Assembly: GCA_000499405.2 (NCBI GenBank)
Contig: HG738138.1
Span: forward strand, 6,446,888-6,510,887
DNA length: 64,000 nt
Direction of reading: 5' to 3'
Source of the DNA: Onchocerca volvulus
Lineage: Eukaryota > Nematoda > Chromadorea > Rhabditida > Onchocercidae
The position numbers and the translations under genes were made by a program. Positions 49,769 through 63,827 of the stretch are shown here, in pieces (positions within the stretch are counted from its first letter, which is position 1; every line of letters starts with the position of its first letter). The notes under the pieces were generated by a model that searched no databases, was not told where the DNA came from, and saw only the letters and a program-made list of their open reading frames with translations.

Positions 49769-52700
49769 ATGGATGGAAGCAACGAGCATGGACGCAGTAT
49801 TCGTGATGATTCTTCAAGCGTGCATCCTAAATTGCGTGGTAAACGTAAAGCGACCGACGATCCTACCGGTACGTGTTTCTATCACATTCCTTTCTCATTG
49901 CATATTCGAATATAATTCCACTACCAGTGAAATCAGGAATTATGTATCTATCCGCTAATTTGCCTATGCTATCTGCTCTCCACTGACTATTTAAGCCATC
50001 TTGATATTGTGATACCTGCAGCTAAGCATCGAGTCTATATTCCCCCCACAATCGTATTATCGTCATAACTAGTTCTACATTTCGTATAAATTTTCTTTGA
50101 AGTTATAATTTGACGAGAAAGAGTTTGAATTACTTATCTCAACTTTTTTGATAATATTTATGAAATATTTTTTGAGGAAAAGTAATATTGTTAATGTTTT
50201 AAACAATTCAAATTCACCAGGAGCGGGCGGGTCATTGGATTCACCTCCCGGTTCGTCGTCGCTGCTAGCCCAATTGCACGCATCTTCTTCGTCTTCGTCA
50301 TCATCTCAACCGCAGCAGCAAACATATGGATCAGGTCCGACGGCAGCAACGCCGCAGGGAATGACACTACAGGTGATGAATACGAGGAAATTACCATCAA
50401 AACTATTGAATACTTTAGCATACTAGCCTTTTTTATCAATACAGTGGAGTATATTAGTACTGACCAGCTTTAATTTCAGTTTGACACTCTTGCATTGATG
50501 GAGCAGTTGAAAAAACGTAATCTAGGACTCGAAATACCAACGAATTTCACAGGTATTTTTTCGGAATTAATCATTCTTTTTTAGAGTTTCATCAGCGGTT
50601 TCATGGATTTTGGAATTGTGGATTTCTTGTGTTTAGTTATAATTATGTTCATACGCCTTTCATCATCTAAGTATAGTCTCACTGAAGTTAGACCACCATA
50701 GCATTCTTTATTCTCACATCTTCCGTTCAACTCCATTAGCTTTAAAGTAATAAATGACAAACATGAAACAAGTTTAATAATACATCACAAATCCTAATAA
50801 TACTGCATAGCTAAATACTATGATAATAAGCTAGTCTTTTGAAATTATCGATTTTATATCAGGACTCATTATTTCGACCTAACTGTTTATTTTCCGTTTA
50901 TTTTGACATCTGCTGAATAATTTCATATTTCCAGTTTTTGATTTCTTTTCTCCTTAACTTTAATGCGTTATGAATAATTTGTTTTGATTAATGAATATGG
51001 GAACTCAGAGTTGCTATTATTTATTTCAACAAGTGAGGATTTTTTGTACTTCATCCGACTTGTTTTAGTGGAATCAATGAATGAAACAACAGTCAATTTG
51101 GAGGTGTGGAAAGCAAGTCGTGTGCTGGCTCGTCTACCTGATATTGATGGATATCTGCCAGCATGCATTAAAGGTGTCAGAGCAAATAAAGATGTTACCG
51201 TACAGGTTTGTTTCATATCTGAAATCTTTTGTAACTGCTGCATCAAAAATAATCTGATGTTCAAGAAAAAGAAACCGACTTGTTTTATACTTCAGTCATG
51301 GGTCAGCATGTTTTGAAAAGTTTCTAATTAAGTTTATAGTTTGACAATGGTACTGAACACGTATTCGAAGACGTGATAACATCATTGCGTGAATATCCTG
51401 ACATACTCGCCGATCAAGCACCAAGCCCTGATTTGGTAAACTTCTCTAAAATCTCATTTAGGATAAAGCATCTACTAAAGCATTCATTGTATTTTTTACG
51501 TAAAAGAATCATTTTCTGAATATTCTAACAAATACCGCTCAGAATCACAGAGAGCAGACTTGTGAGACTAGATTTTGCTAGTTCTATTCCTTCCTGTATG
51601 ATTCGCAAGTAACGTGAGAAATCGTTCAATATCACAGCACTTTTCCTCATGGAAATTTACAGCGTTTTATTCAGCTAAATTTTCACTTGACTCTGAGGCA
51701 TAATATAAAAACAGGTTGTCTTTTGTGCGTTGCATACAAAAATCAGAAATGTTTCATGTTTTGTCATCATTGTTTCCTAGTTCACCGTTTAATTCATCAT
51801 TTACTTTGAGATATCTTAGGTCATTTCAGTATTTACTGCGCTTTTACATAATTTCCATCGTTCTTATTTTGTTGAGCAGTGAATGAAAGATTCATTAGAA
51901 AAGCCATCACTAAAAAGTGGAAGCCGCATTAGTGATATAATTCAGTAAGTGCTTCGTTCTAATTTATTGAATAGTATCACCATGCAAAAGATTACTCTCA
52001 GATCAATGTTGCGGACGTGGTGTGCGTGAAGTGGAAAAATGATGAGAACATATATCGTCTAGCTGAAGTACTGAAAAAAACGGCTTGGCCTATAATGTTC
52101 CAGGTTTCTTTTAAAATTTAATTGCAGTTTTTATTTGTACTGTTGAATGCATGTTAAAATGAGGTTGCAGTTTACAACGAATTTTCCATTTCCAATATTG
52201 AATGTTACGGTTAAAAGTAGAATATTGCAGATGCGCTTACATGTCGGCCTTTCAACCGATTTTTGGTTTCACCGTGCAAGTATACGATTGTTACGTCCAC
52301 CCTGGTATGACGAGCTAAATGCCATGGGCAGTTACAATAGTTCGGCTATCAAAAACCGGTTCGTTCAAAAGTGTTTGATAAGCTCTCCATAGAAAAGTTG
52401 GAAGTATTTCGATACTCATTATTCTGCTTTAATTACTAAATAAAATGAGGATGCCAAAGGTTTTGTGAAGGTTTTATTTATGAAAGAAAATATGTGTTTA
52501 TCTAAACTGAATTACAGTGATGAAAACGGTGGAACTTATTCGAACAGCTGTTCCAGAGTATTGGCAAGTGCAATAACACACTTTTCACCTCTAACTTTAC
52601 CAATTGCTGTTCAAACGACTTCATCCAGCCATCTGAGGCATTTTCTTTTTTCATTTTCGACAAAGAAGGATACTATCATATATTTTCGGTATAAGCAGGT

Positions 52701-55700
52701 TTCACTTATCTTAGATAAGCAGAAATTTATATTAACATCATGCGGAGATTTTTTCGGTAGTACTGTTCAACTTCCGTTATTCTGAAATATCTGACTCATT
52801 TTTCGGTATAAGACCATGTGTTTCAGTGCAACAGAAAATGAATCTCAAACATTACAAAAAAAAGCCAGTTATAGTGATGCTGCAGATTCAGATGATGAGC
52901 AGATCAAAGACGATCAGGTTAGCATATGCTATACAACATCATTTATTCTGCCTGTAAAACTCGACGAAGTTCAGTAAAATGCTGTGAAGTTTAGTAAAAT
53001 TAAAATTACGCACGAATAACTTGTTGACAAAAAACCCTTCTGATTTATCAGCATCTTTTATTTGTTGAAAAAGAATAAAAGCGTGCACTTGCTGCTTTAT
53101 TTATATTTGATGAAATTGTTCTTAAAGAAATTATTATTAAGATTGATGGTACATCTGATGCGAACAATTTTTCGGGTGAATCAACGCCAAGATCTGCTGC
53201 AGGAACAAATGCTACGGAGCGAATGTCAGCGCAATTTTTTGGCTTAACACCAGCTCAAACAATTTCTGGCAGTGCGACAGCTTTTGATGAAGTTCAACAA
53301 GTACAACAGTGTGTAGCAAGTCAAGCTGTCTCAGCAGCTTGTGTTGCTGCTGTGCAGGTGAAAATTCTCATGTCAGTTGTAATGAAGTACATCATACCAT
53401 AAGATTTGCTTTTCAAATCTTCATTCATATCAGTATTAGTACTTCTCTTATTTTGTTGTGAGTAAATCTCATAATTATCTATTCGGAAGATTATGCTTAC
53501 GATTCCAGCTATTATATGCAAGCATTAACAGTGTTGCTATATAGATCATTAATATTATATGGGATTTTGGCATGATTATTATTGAGACCATGATGTCAGA
53601 TCCGTCATTCTTGGTTCATCTGCCTCTTCCATCGTTATGCGTGTCGTCTTGAAGGTCAGCTGACTTACATTCTTTTCTTTTGTGGTTACCATTCAGTGAT
53701 TTCTATCGTTCTTTTTCTCATGTCAAACTTTTTCGAGGTCTCATTTCCATCTTCTTTATCACAGAAGCAGTGAAGAACTGGATGTGATCCTTCCGGCCTT
53801 TTATTATAAAATATCGCCATCCAGCAACTTTTTGTTGCGAAATCTGTGGCTGACGATTATAATTCCTACTTCTTGATGCAAATGAACATAATTGCTAATT
53901 TCTTCTAGGCCGACTTCGTCTGCTTGCACAATGGCTTGTACTGACGTTATTTCCAGTTCTTTTTTTCTGGTCCATTTCTTCGGTTTTTGCGTTTGTTTGT
54001 TGTAGTATACCATTTATTTGAAATACATTGCTCGTGACGGATACGATGCTGTGATATTTAAATGATCAAACTATCAGCCGTTAATCTGTATATCTTCAAT
54101 TCATTTTGCAAGGTACCATTTGAATAGGAACATACAAGACTTGGAAACTAAGAATCATCCTGCTTTACATTCTTCTTAACTAATAAACGAATTGAAGGAT
54201 TGAACAATACGCTGTCATTGAACAATTCATGTTAAACACCGAATTATTTAACGTAGCAATCCGTTTTTTCTGCAAGAGCTTGAAGAACGTTGTTTGATTC
54301 AATATTGTCGAATAGCTTCCTTTTTAATCGACAAGAAGGATGTAAAGAGAAACTGATATTTTTCATCTAGAGAGGTCTCAGCAAGCGATTAAGAGCGAAG
54401 ATATGGTCTGTAGTGTTAATTTTTGCCACCATTTAGCCCATGAAAAAAAAAAATTCTGCTTTTGCTTTTCGTCATAGTTAGATGATTGATAAATTTCGTC
54501 ATTAGTTTGTGTATTGGGATTACTGGTGATAAATTTCTTTAATTATTTAATAATATATCGAGGAAAGGAGATCAAGCATTAATTTTTTCAGATCTGTTTA
54601 TTGCCCTTTCTTGCTACAGTACAGTCATCTACGCCTTTGAACGACTAAGGATACTCTTAATTAAATGTCATTTAAATCTTATGATATTAATATGATATTA
54701 ATAATATTAGTGTTAAGAACTTTTCTGTCCTTTATCTAGCAGCCAACTTTTCATATACAGCTTATTAGTCTAGGGTGAAAGGTCGATCGGAGATTTAAAG
54801 TTCGAGTGGAACCAGCCGGACAGATTTCATTGTTTAACCCTATTGCTGTTATACTTCTTGTCTCTCCTCTTGCCCACTGTTTGCACTCGAATCTTCTGTC
54901 ATGATGATGATGATGGTAGACTTGACATTTTTAACTTAGAATTCGTTTAGTTGGATAATATTCCTCAGATAACCGATTTCGAAAGTGTTGGTGATATCTA
55001 GCCGCAGTACACAATACACTGAGTGAAATTATAATAGATAATTGTTGCATTTACTTTTCATGATAAACACATTCCCTTCTACAGTTCGTTTTTTTTGGCC
55101 AGTTTCCATTTTACGTTTCTGAAGAGTTAAGTTTCACTCTTGGATTTATTTTTCACTCGCTGAGAATACTCGAAGATGCTGACGACTTTATCCTAAGATA
55201 ATTGTAGTTATTTAGTGAAAAGTTTAGTGTTATTCTTAATGGCGGTCTAGTCTAGCATAAGATTCTTAACGACTTTTTATTTATCAGAACCGATTCATCG
55301 TTTGGATATTGTTCCAAGAGGTAAATAAGGAAGGACTGCACGTCTTTTATAGAACAACTTTCAACAACTAGAACACCGAACAACGAGTGAGGAACGAGGC
55401 TATCTATTGTGGCCATCATAACTTGATTTTAAATGCGAGCGATTAAATATGTTTCAAGTGACACTCAATGTTCAGAAGTCGCCAAGCTAGCAAATTTGCT
55501 GAAGATTGTTAGATAAAAATATCACAGTACCTTGCAGCACTAACCTGCATGCATGAATAAGTATGTAGGTCTAATAAAGATTTCATATTTATGAAATATG
55601 GACGCTTCATCATATTTTGAAATGTGTTGCAATTCGCATAAAGCGACTATCGGTTTCGTTGATAAATACTCATGGATATAAAATTTTTGTATAAATTGAA

Positions 55701-58700
55701 TCTTCTTCACGAAATTGCAAAAAGTAGATTTTAGCAACAGCAGAGATATAAAAAAGGCGAAATCGTAACGACACCGGGAGGAATTCGCAAAAAATTCAAT
55801 GGGAAGCAATGGAGACGGCTGTGCAGCAAAGAAGGATGTAACAAGGTATTTTTAATATTGTTTCTTTGTTACATTGTTTCCCTCATCTGAATTTACCTTA
55901 ATACTTCTAAAATTTAGAAATTTTCAAAAACTGCATTTTCAGTGATTAAATTTTAATTTATATTTAGGAATCACAGCGCCGTGGTTACTGTTCCAGGCAT
56001 CTTTCACTGAAGGGAAAATCAATTCGATCAGAGTTTAATCTTGCTACTACACTTTCACCAGGCAACTATTTAAATATTTCCATCAAAACTTGTAAAGCAG
56101 ATTAGACTTTTCATATAATCGCTCAGATACAGGTGGTAGTTCGATCGATTGGTCACATGGAGAATTCTCAGAGTTGAGTCCAGTGGAAGCGCAGGGCCGT
56201 AGGTTCGACGAAGCTGATGTCGCCAATACTCTTTTGAATCTTCATAATACTCATGGTACAGATAGGTTTTTTAAATAAAATTAAGTTATACGTGAGGCTG
56301 GCTCAGTAAGTTGACATTTGATTTCATTACTGGATGCGCATGAATCATTTGAAGGGCGTTAATCATATTTAAGCTTCGAAAAACATATAACGCATGGAGC
56401 AAAAGCATAAAATAATTTCACCCATAATAAATAATATAATAGTTGGTTAACAGCTGATTATTTCAAGGTTTCATGCCATCCGCAAGTGCGGAACAACCGT
56501 TTTCGTCATCGGTACCGGCACAGTTTCATCATATTATTCCACCAAATCCTTTAACTCCAAAATTGATGTCCGGCAGTGCACCACCGTTATCACACTCACG
56601 TACTATGGATGATACCCTTAGTGAAGTGATAAAGGTGAAATTTCGGAATTATTTTCATTTTACCAGAAATCAATTTGTTTAATTAACTTTTCGCTTTTTC
56701 TTACCAGTTGTCGTTTGTCATCTCAACAGTTTCAGATAGACAAGTCAGTCATTAATCATGGTATGTATCATCCGAATTTGAAGATTGTAACGGATCGATT
56801 GCTTGAGCGAGCTCATCCACAACCATGTGATTTGCTGCCTCTTATGCCTATACAGCTTCCAAGGAAGAAGGTTGCATCCCTATGCTTAATTCATTTTATA
56901 AAGCGTTTTCTTTTTAGCAGATCAAGATCATATCTTGGTAATAGATTCGAGCATGAAATGTATTTTAATATTGTGAGAGAATGAGAATGAGAATAAAAAC
57001 AAAAGATCTGAAAAAAAATGAACAACAAATGCGGTATATCTGATGTATAATGTTTTTCTCCAAAATTATTGTAGAATCATGTTGTAAAGAAGTACTGAAA
57101 TATTTCTAAAAATTTTTTATATTTGGAAGAAAATTCTTCAGAATTCTTCATTGGAATTGAATATCTGTACGAATACAAGCAACTCATTATTGATGCAACT
57201 TACTCCTCGTTTCGAACCGTTTACTGCGTTCAGTATGTTATCAGAGGTGTCAAACAATTCAGGGATTTCAAAATCAGATGACTCAACATCTCCGATGGGA
57301 GATTTTTCAACAAGCAAAAAGTTTTCCGAGAGTGACGACATATTGGATGATGCAAGCACTGCTGGCACGGGTTGCATCTCCTTTTTCAATTCATTTTACA
57401 TATTGAAAAAATTTATCGCATCGTGGCATTCGTCCATTATGTCTCTCACGGTGGTAGGACAAATCAGCAGCGCAAATGACCGTATAATTTTTTACTAAAC
57501 ACGCGGTGTAATTTTCGAGTTGTTTCGTCTCACCTTTGATGACAAGAATTTCATTATTAGACAAGAAGTCTTAATTCCAGCAGTTATTGGTCAGAAAAAG
57601 TAAAAAAATAGAATAATTGCAGGTGAAATTTAATTGTTCAATTGTTCATAAACTGCAGATACAGAAGTAGATGATGCAAGCGAAAAAACACAATCGTGTA
57701 AAGGCGATGGCTGCAATGATGATAATATAACAGACAATGATGATTTCGAGGAAGACTGCAGTAGTAGTGTTCATGAACAACTTTTCCCTGGAAGCGAAAG
57801 AAGCGGTGTCTTTTTTTTTCTTTTTTTCTGATCCAAACCGAGACACATTTTGATATCTCACTAATAGAAGTGATTATGTTGGATTGATAATGAGAAGTTT
57901 CAGTATTTTCCTTAGAATGATTTATAAATGTATGTCTTCGAATACAAAGTTGTATTTTTATGAATCTTACTAGAAGGGGAATGTAAATACTTCCATTTAC
58001 GGTTTGCGAATTTTTGTAGGAAGTGTGACTGGAACATTTGCTGGTGAAGGCATTGCAGGACATGATATCATGGATGACTACTCGGAAGGCGAAACTGATC
58101 AAGAAGGTATTTTAATTGTTCCCTTGCACTATTTGTTGCATAAACTTTTTGTGGCAATATTGCATACCAATTTGCATTATTCTTTCTTAGTTTAACGAAA
58201 AATATAGATGTTAATCATCTGAATGATCTTCTGTATATATTTGTTGTTAGACTTTCAGGGATTGACATTCTTCGTTACGTCGAAATTAAGGATGAGTCAC
58301 ACAGTAATTATTTCAAATATCATGATAAAGTTTTACTAGATCCTCCACTATATGGCATAGCTTTTGATTTTGGTATGACTGTACTTTTGGATTCGTGATA
58401 CAGTCTTTTTTATGATATTGATTGCTAAGCTATGTATTGTTCCTTTGAACTAAATTTTTTTTGTATGCAGCGAAAATTAAATCATTCAATCTGGTGTTAC
58501 CGATTATCAGTTCCTAGAAATTGGATTCGAAAAATTATATGGAGCCCTGTATGATTAATACGCGTTTAGGGAAGAAAGTGCAGAAGTAATATATACGTTC
58601 AGAGTATTGCTGATATGTTCAGAATAAATTTCTCTTATTCAAGAACAATTTCCTTCACTACTTAACTTTTATAAGAGTTACCTTTTCTCCTTTTCTTTCC

Positions 58701-61700
58701 ACATTCTCTCGCACTTCTTTCCTTCTCGTGTTCCTCGAAATTTTATTCACAAACTGTAAATTATTTCTGTTATTGTCTCTGTATCTCCGTTATTTGTCTT
58801 GCTATGCTGCAAATTATCTATTATTTGCTGTGCTGCCTTTCACTGTTTTATTTTATATGATTATGAACAGTTTTACCAATGAATTTTAACTTTTCATTTT
58901 TTTTAGGACATTATCCTTTTCATCTTAATAAAAATACCGATCTAGTTTCACTTACGAAAAGTGTTCATCGCATTCCAATTTTATTATAGATGTTGAATTA
59001 TTTGCGATAGATGGTTAGAATTAGCACAGAAAAACATATGTTCATTTTTGAGAAAATTGGTGAAAAATTTTGTGCGTTAATTTCATAGATGAAGTTGTTG
59101 CTGATAGGCCGTTTATATTCCTCGCTTGTTTTTTTTTTCTTTTTTTTTTTCTTTTTTGAGCAGTTCTTCATAAATGTCTTGAGATTTCTAATTTAGTTTT
59201 ATAATTTTGTATACAAGTGGAACATGGAAATTTCAAAGGCGAATTCTTATTTTTCTCTCTCTTTAAGATTATATGAGAGATCAGCTAGAAGAACCTTGCA
59301 GGTGAAAGATATACGTCATCGATTCCATGGCATCATTTGGTACCACATTTACAGAAACGTTTATTCGAAAACTCACTGAAAGAATTTACATCAACACATG
59401 ATGATTCTGCGCAAGATACGGTTTGTTTTCATGACCTATTTCTACTTTTCTCTTGACAGTTGTGCAAAGATGTTTTTGGCAAAATAATGAATAATACTGT
59501 TCAGGATCAAAAAGAATTCGGCGACGATCAACAAACTAATGGCGATGGAAAGACGTTCGATGGAGCTCAGGCTGGGGCAGATCAAAATTTTGAAAGCGAG
59601 GGTGACAGGTGTGATAATGCTACTGATTGCACTGATAAAGTGAAGAATCATAGAGTGGTCGACGATGATGAAAACGGAAGAGAAGGCATTGAGAATAGCG
59701 CATTGGAAAGTGGAACTGCTCAGCAGGAACACGTCTTACGAAAACAACACGGAGTTAACCAATGCTATAACAAGTAAGAAAAGAGCCAATAGCGACAAAC
59801 GGATACAGTTTTTAAATTTTAAATTTTTTAGAGGCTATGAATTTGGAAAAAAAGACGAAAGTACAGATGCTCAGATTGCAGCACATTATGGATCGGTGAC
59901 TTCGAAGAGCATTTTGCTTGGTTTGTTATTACTGCCAATTGTGGATTTTTTTGTCTGTCGGTGTTTTACATATCAGTTGAAGAATTTTTTTGAAGTGTAT
60001 CGATATGATAAACACAGTTTAGATTGCATAAATTTCAAATATTTTTCAAATTATATAAATTTAAAATTTATTCCTCTTTGTATGATTTGGTCACTTTTTC
60101 TATTCTATATTAATTTTAGATCACTTTAACTTCGAATTTGAAGATGAAGAAACATTTGAATTGGATACAATTGATGAATCAATGTCAGCATCATCAAAAA
60201 AGCGTAAACTACAGACAGTGGTCAGTCCAGACATTGGAGACAAAAAAACTGTAGGCTTCAATGAAGATTTGAGTTTGTGCTGTTCATAATGTCGATTCTC
60301 ATTAGTGCAGCTTACAATTTATCTGCATCAGTAAATGGATGTTTTGAATATGCGTGTGTGTTATTTCAACTGATCCCAGGAAATTATGGTAAAAAGTTAC
60401 TAGGTTCGGCAGCATATACGGCGACCAATGAATGCCTTCATGATTTTCTCAAAACGACATCGACCATTAGTGCATGAAAAGTATCCGAATCGGGATAATC
60501 GAACAGTTTCGAAAATTCTTGGCGAATGGTGGTACGCACTGGGTCCCGAGGAAAAGCAGAAATATCATGACCTTGCCACTCAGGTTAATGCCATGTCTTA
60601 TCTCTCGAAATCCGTCGCTTCAGATCTTATATCTTTCTCCTTGAAAAGTTTTAGTTTCCAGGTGAAGGAAGCACATTTCCGTGCTCACCCAGACTGGAAA
60701 TGGTGCAGTCGTGAGAGAAAGAAAACAACAAATAATATTAGATTGGAAACAGAAATACGTACGTATTGTTGAATTTCTTTTTTTCGGTCTAGTATGGTTT
60801 AGAACCGATAATTTTACTTAGTCTAAGTAACAACAATGCTTATGTAGAATTATAATAAGGCTTTTATAGTTAAAAAGTAATGATAGAACAACCATTTTGT
60901 CACAGAAGCTTTGTGATAGAATGACTTCGCAATCGTTGACACATTAAGATGCTATTTCCCGAACAAAGTAGATGGGGAACATTCCATGCCACAAAATTTT
61001 TATAAAAATTTCACGAGTAGAGAACAGCGAAGAGAGGAAGAGAATAAAACTTAGGAAAAAAGGATGAGAAATGGAAAGAACATAATTAGCTCAATAGACA
61101 AAACTTTTCGTATTTTTTTGCATCACTTTCTCGTTACATGAACACATGTGTTTTCCTGCCTAATCGAAATGAATCCCTAGAATTTACAGTTCTTTAAATA
61201 AAGTGATTCTTCTGAAATCCATTTCTCTGTTGGCATCTTAAAGATTCTTGGTTTGAATAATTAATTTGCCAATTTTAAGATAATGCTATGAGTGATCTCG
61301 ATATTTCGGATCAGATAGCATCAGAGTGTATCGATGGGAAATCTCTTCCATTGTTCAGTCCAACCACACCTGTTAGCTTTTACTGAATGGATGTAACTAT
61401 AAATTTTATAAAACTATTGTGAAGCGTCTTGTTATTTTTTCTTTCATAAAAGGGGAATTGATGAGTATTGTTTAGATAAAGGAATTCTATTCACAAGGCT
61501 GTGCCGAGTGCAAAAATTTTGGTATGAACTGAATTCATAGAATTGAAAGAACAGTATTCTTGTGGTTGTAATTTAAATTCGAACCGATATTTCTTACAGA
61601 TTTTTTCCAACAATACTGAAATGACGACCATGAAACTTCCTTTTTTATTTCAATATGTTTTAGACTATTCATCACCCGATATCACTGAGGCCAGAAATAG

Positions 61701-63827
61701 ATATGGTTCCAGGATCACCACTAGTTAGTCCTGATTACATTCCGCTATCACTTATGTCTTCTGGGTAAGTATTCTCATTATTTACCTCTATTTTATGAAA
61801 ACAGTTACTTGGTTTTCTTTTGTGTTTTTAGTGGTATTTCATTTATTAACTTTCACTATGCTCTTTAAAGCAATGATCAATGGAGCGACAAACATTATTT
61901 GGATGTGCTGCGACCAATCATGAGTTTGAAAACTGATACTGTAGGTATTTCAAACAATCATATGGAACACTATAATTAGGAAGCTTCTCATTTTGCTAGG
62001 GATTTGTTTCACGCACGATAAATTAAGATATAATGGTATATTTTCTCAGTGAGTCGCTTGTAGGGTAGCAGCATGTTGGCTACCGATGCAGATCGTGTCG
62101 TGAACGGCAGCAGTATACTACAACCGCTTATTTCATCATTGCATCCCTCGCCATTTCTGTGGAATACCTTACCGAAATTTGCATCACATCCAGTCCTTTC
62201 CCGTGAACAACAGCAGCACTATCATTATACGTATGGCACGTTCAATACTCTGCACACCTTTTGTAGCAAAACTCACACAGCTTTTAATTCGCTGGTACAT
62301 TAATTTCTTAAGTTCTGTTACAAAATCTATCTATTCGTTTAACATTTAGCAGCTATTTGCACTGTTTCTCAGTTGATTTTTATAAAAAGATTTACTTATG
62401 CTAAATAGTTTTCAACTTTTTTTTCCTAATTTGAGAAATAATTTCTGCACCTTTTTTGTAAATGCTGCAGAAATTTAGAAATAGACCATATTTAATGCAT
62501 ATTTTCGTATATATTTGTGTTATTTGTTTGATGGATAATATATAAGGAACAGGAACAAAAGTTGAGATACTTAAACTGTTTTCTGTTAATTAACTTTCTG
62601 GCCAAACTTGCTTTAAGCTTCAATATTATATTCAATTCTTGATGTTTTTCACATTTTCTCTGGTTCGAACTTTTGCTATGCATATATTATTACAAAAAAT
62701 TTCCTTTTTTTTTTTTTTTAAATTGTATCATTTTGACTTTAGGTTCATGAACTGAAAGTATTCATTTATTAATATTTACTCGTAGAATATATTTTAAGAT
62801 GGATTTTTCGACAGCTGATCGGTTTCGTTTAAATGGAAATACTGCAATAGAATCAGCAGCGCCGTTATTTCCACTTCCGGTGTCGATGTCATCTGAAAGC
62901 AGTCTTTTAATTCCACTGATTCTATCTCATGAGTCAGGCATACAAAATCGATCTGTTTTGATTTCATACAATGAACAAGCGGACCGTGATGCTAATTTAA
63001 AAGCAAACAATAACTTCAGGAATCAGATCGCATCAAGGACTAAACCCACTTTTCCCAAGAAAGCTCATGAACAAGTAGTCTTCAAATTCGCTTTTTTATT
63101 TGATTTAGTCTCACGCATCTTTCACAAGTTTTAATTAAAATCTTTTAGATATCATTTGCACATCAAGTCCCTGATTTTCGCAACGATATTCTGGATAGCA
63201 ATCAACGCAACATTAATGTGATGAGCTCGAAAAGTTCAGCTTTCCAGGTTGATAAATCAAAAATTTTCCTTTTGTTATCTTTTCCAAAGTAATTTTTTTC
63301 ATTTTTTTTTCTCTCACTAAGTTTTAGCTGTACATAACAGCCTTAACTTCACTTTTTTCTTGTCTAAAATTTTTCACTACAAAGAGATTAATTTAAAATG
63401 CTTTCTCCAATAAGAATTATTCTGAGACATCAGAATAATTCTGTATCAGTTGCATTAGTGATTAGTTATGTTTTTGATTCCATCAATTTATTTATAGGTC
63501 ACGGTTATGAAGTCTACAAAAATAGAACAGAAAGCGATGGGTGGTAGTCATTTGAAAAGGTTATTATTTAAGACTGTGCTCTGTTAAAAGGCCATACTTC
63601 AAAATTCACGTGTAGAAATATCTAAAATATTTTTGTTTTTTGCTGTAATTTAAGTTTTTCTGTGGAATTCACGCAACCATCAGAAATCGGTTCTTCACCT
63701 CCACATGGCTCATTGAGTATTGTTCCTTGTCCAGAAGAGAATCTGAATACTTTTGTGCTGATGCCCACTCCAGCTCAAAGAGGCATGGCAAAAGGACAAC
63801 TGCGAAATATGAAAATTAAATCTGGAG
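49769..63827 (+). CDS. cic: Capicua (CIC), long-form HMG-box repressor, 3' end outside window
   Basis: 34 phase-matched exons: 49769-49868, 50221-50372, 50480-50552, 51069-51205, 51340-51435, 52002-52103, 52231-52358, 52518-52688, 52827-52917, 53142-53357, 55735-55845, 55968-56061, 56127-56255, 56468-56634, 56730-56870, 57142-57370, 57659-57805, 58020-58106, 58259-58372, 58907-58960, 59302-59420, 59460-59773, 59832-59920, 60120-60250, 60404-60583, 60662-60758, 61280-61371, 61664-61764, 61871-61940, 62064-62294, 62799-63074, 63149-63247, 63498-63559, 63655-63827. About 1,524 codons are visible. The N-terminal long-isoform region has [20 protein letters not shown] and [11 protein letters not shown]. 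Next come [19 protein letters not shown] with [16 protein letters not shown], an [10 protein letters not shown] motif, a KKRKL basic stretch, the HMG box ([18 protein letters not shown] ... [13 protein letters not shown]; near residues 1069-1140) and a C1-like [11 protein letters not shown]. Capicua represses RTK/ERK target genes, binding DNA through HMG box plus C1. The start of exon 10 could instead be 53082. The last exon(s) are unresolved. Confidence 0.9.
53570..54460 (-). mobile_element. Decayed RTE-type non-LTR reverse transcriptase in a Capicua intron
   Basis: Antisense to Capicua. On the minus strand, 54330-54430 reads [13 protein letters not shown], then stop codons, then [19 protein letters not shown]. 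These match the spacing of RTE reverse-transcriptase motifs upstream of and including the AFDS(V/I) block. Further on, 53804-53990 gives [17 protein letters not shown], resembling the conserved segment after the catalytic domain that normally contains a YVYLGQ-like string. The YADD region was not located, and frames are broken by stops, so the element is dead. No endonuclease domain, tail or target-site duplication was found; limits are approximate. Family assignment rests on motif recognition by eye. Confidence 0.65.
56062..56126 (+). other. GC-AG intron in Capicua
   Basis: The exon ending CACCAG at 56061 is followed by GCAACT rather than GT. Phase (1) and reading frame on both sides require this junction, and no GT donor in the vicinity restores the frame. 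The acceptor is CGCTCAG. The intron is only 65 bases. Confidence 0.7.
63413..63442. repeat. Perfect 13-bp inverted repeat in a Capicua intron
   Basis: Arms AGAATTATTCTGA (63413-63425) and TCAGAATAATTCT (63430-63442) around a GACA loop, between exons 63149-63247 and 63498-63559. No function assigned. Confidence 0.85.

Noticed and set aside
51884..51950. Coding-looking segment [20 protein letters not shown] with a GTAAGT donor inside Capicua
   Set aside because: An in-frame TGA precedes the ATG and its exit phase does not join the next exon; the flanking exons join in phase without it. It could only be an alternative first exon, which I cannot support.
52511..52569. Alternative frame [14 protein letters not shown] in the Capicua exon at 52518
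   Set aside because: It needs phase-1 entry and does not lead in frame into exon 52827-52917; the frame used joins both neighbours.
57638..58102. 154-codon frame on the minus strand
   Set aside because: Antisense shadow of Capicua exons 57659-57805 and 58020-58106.
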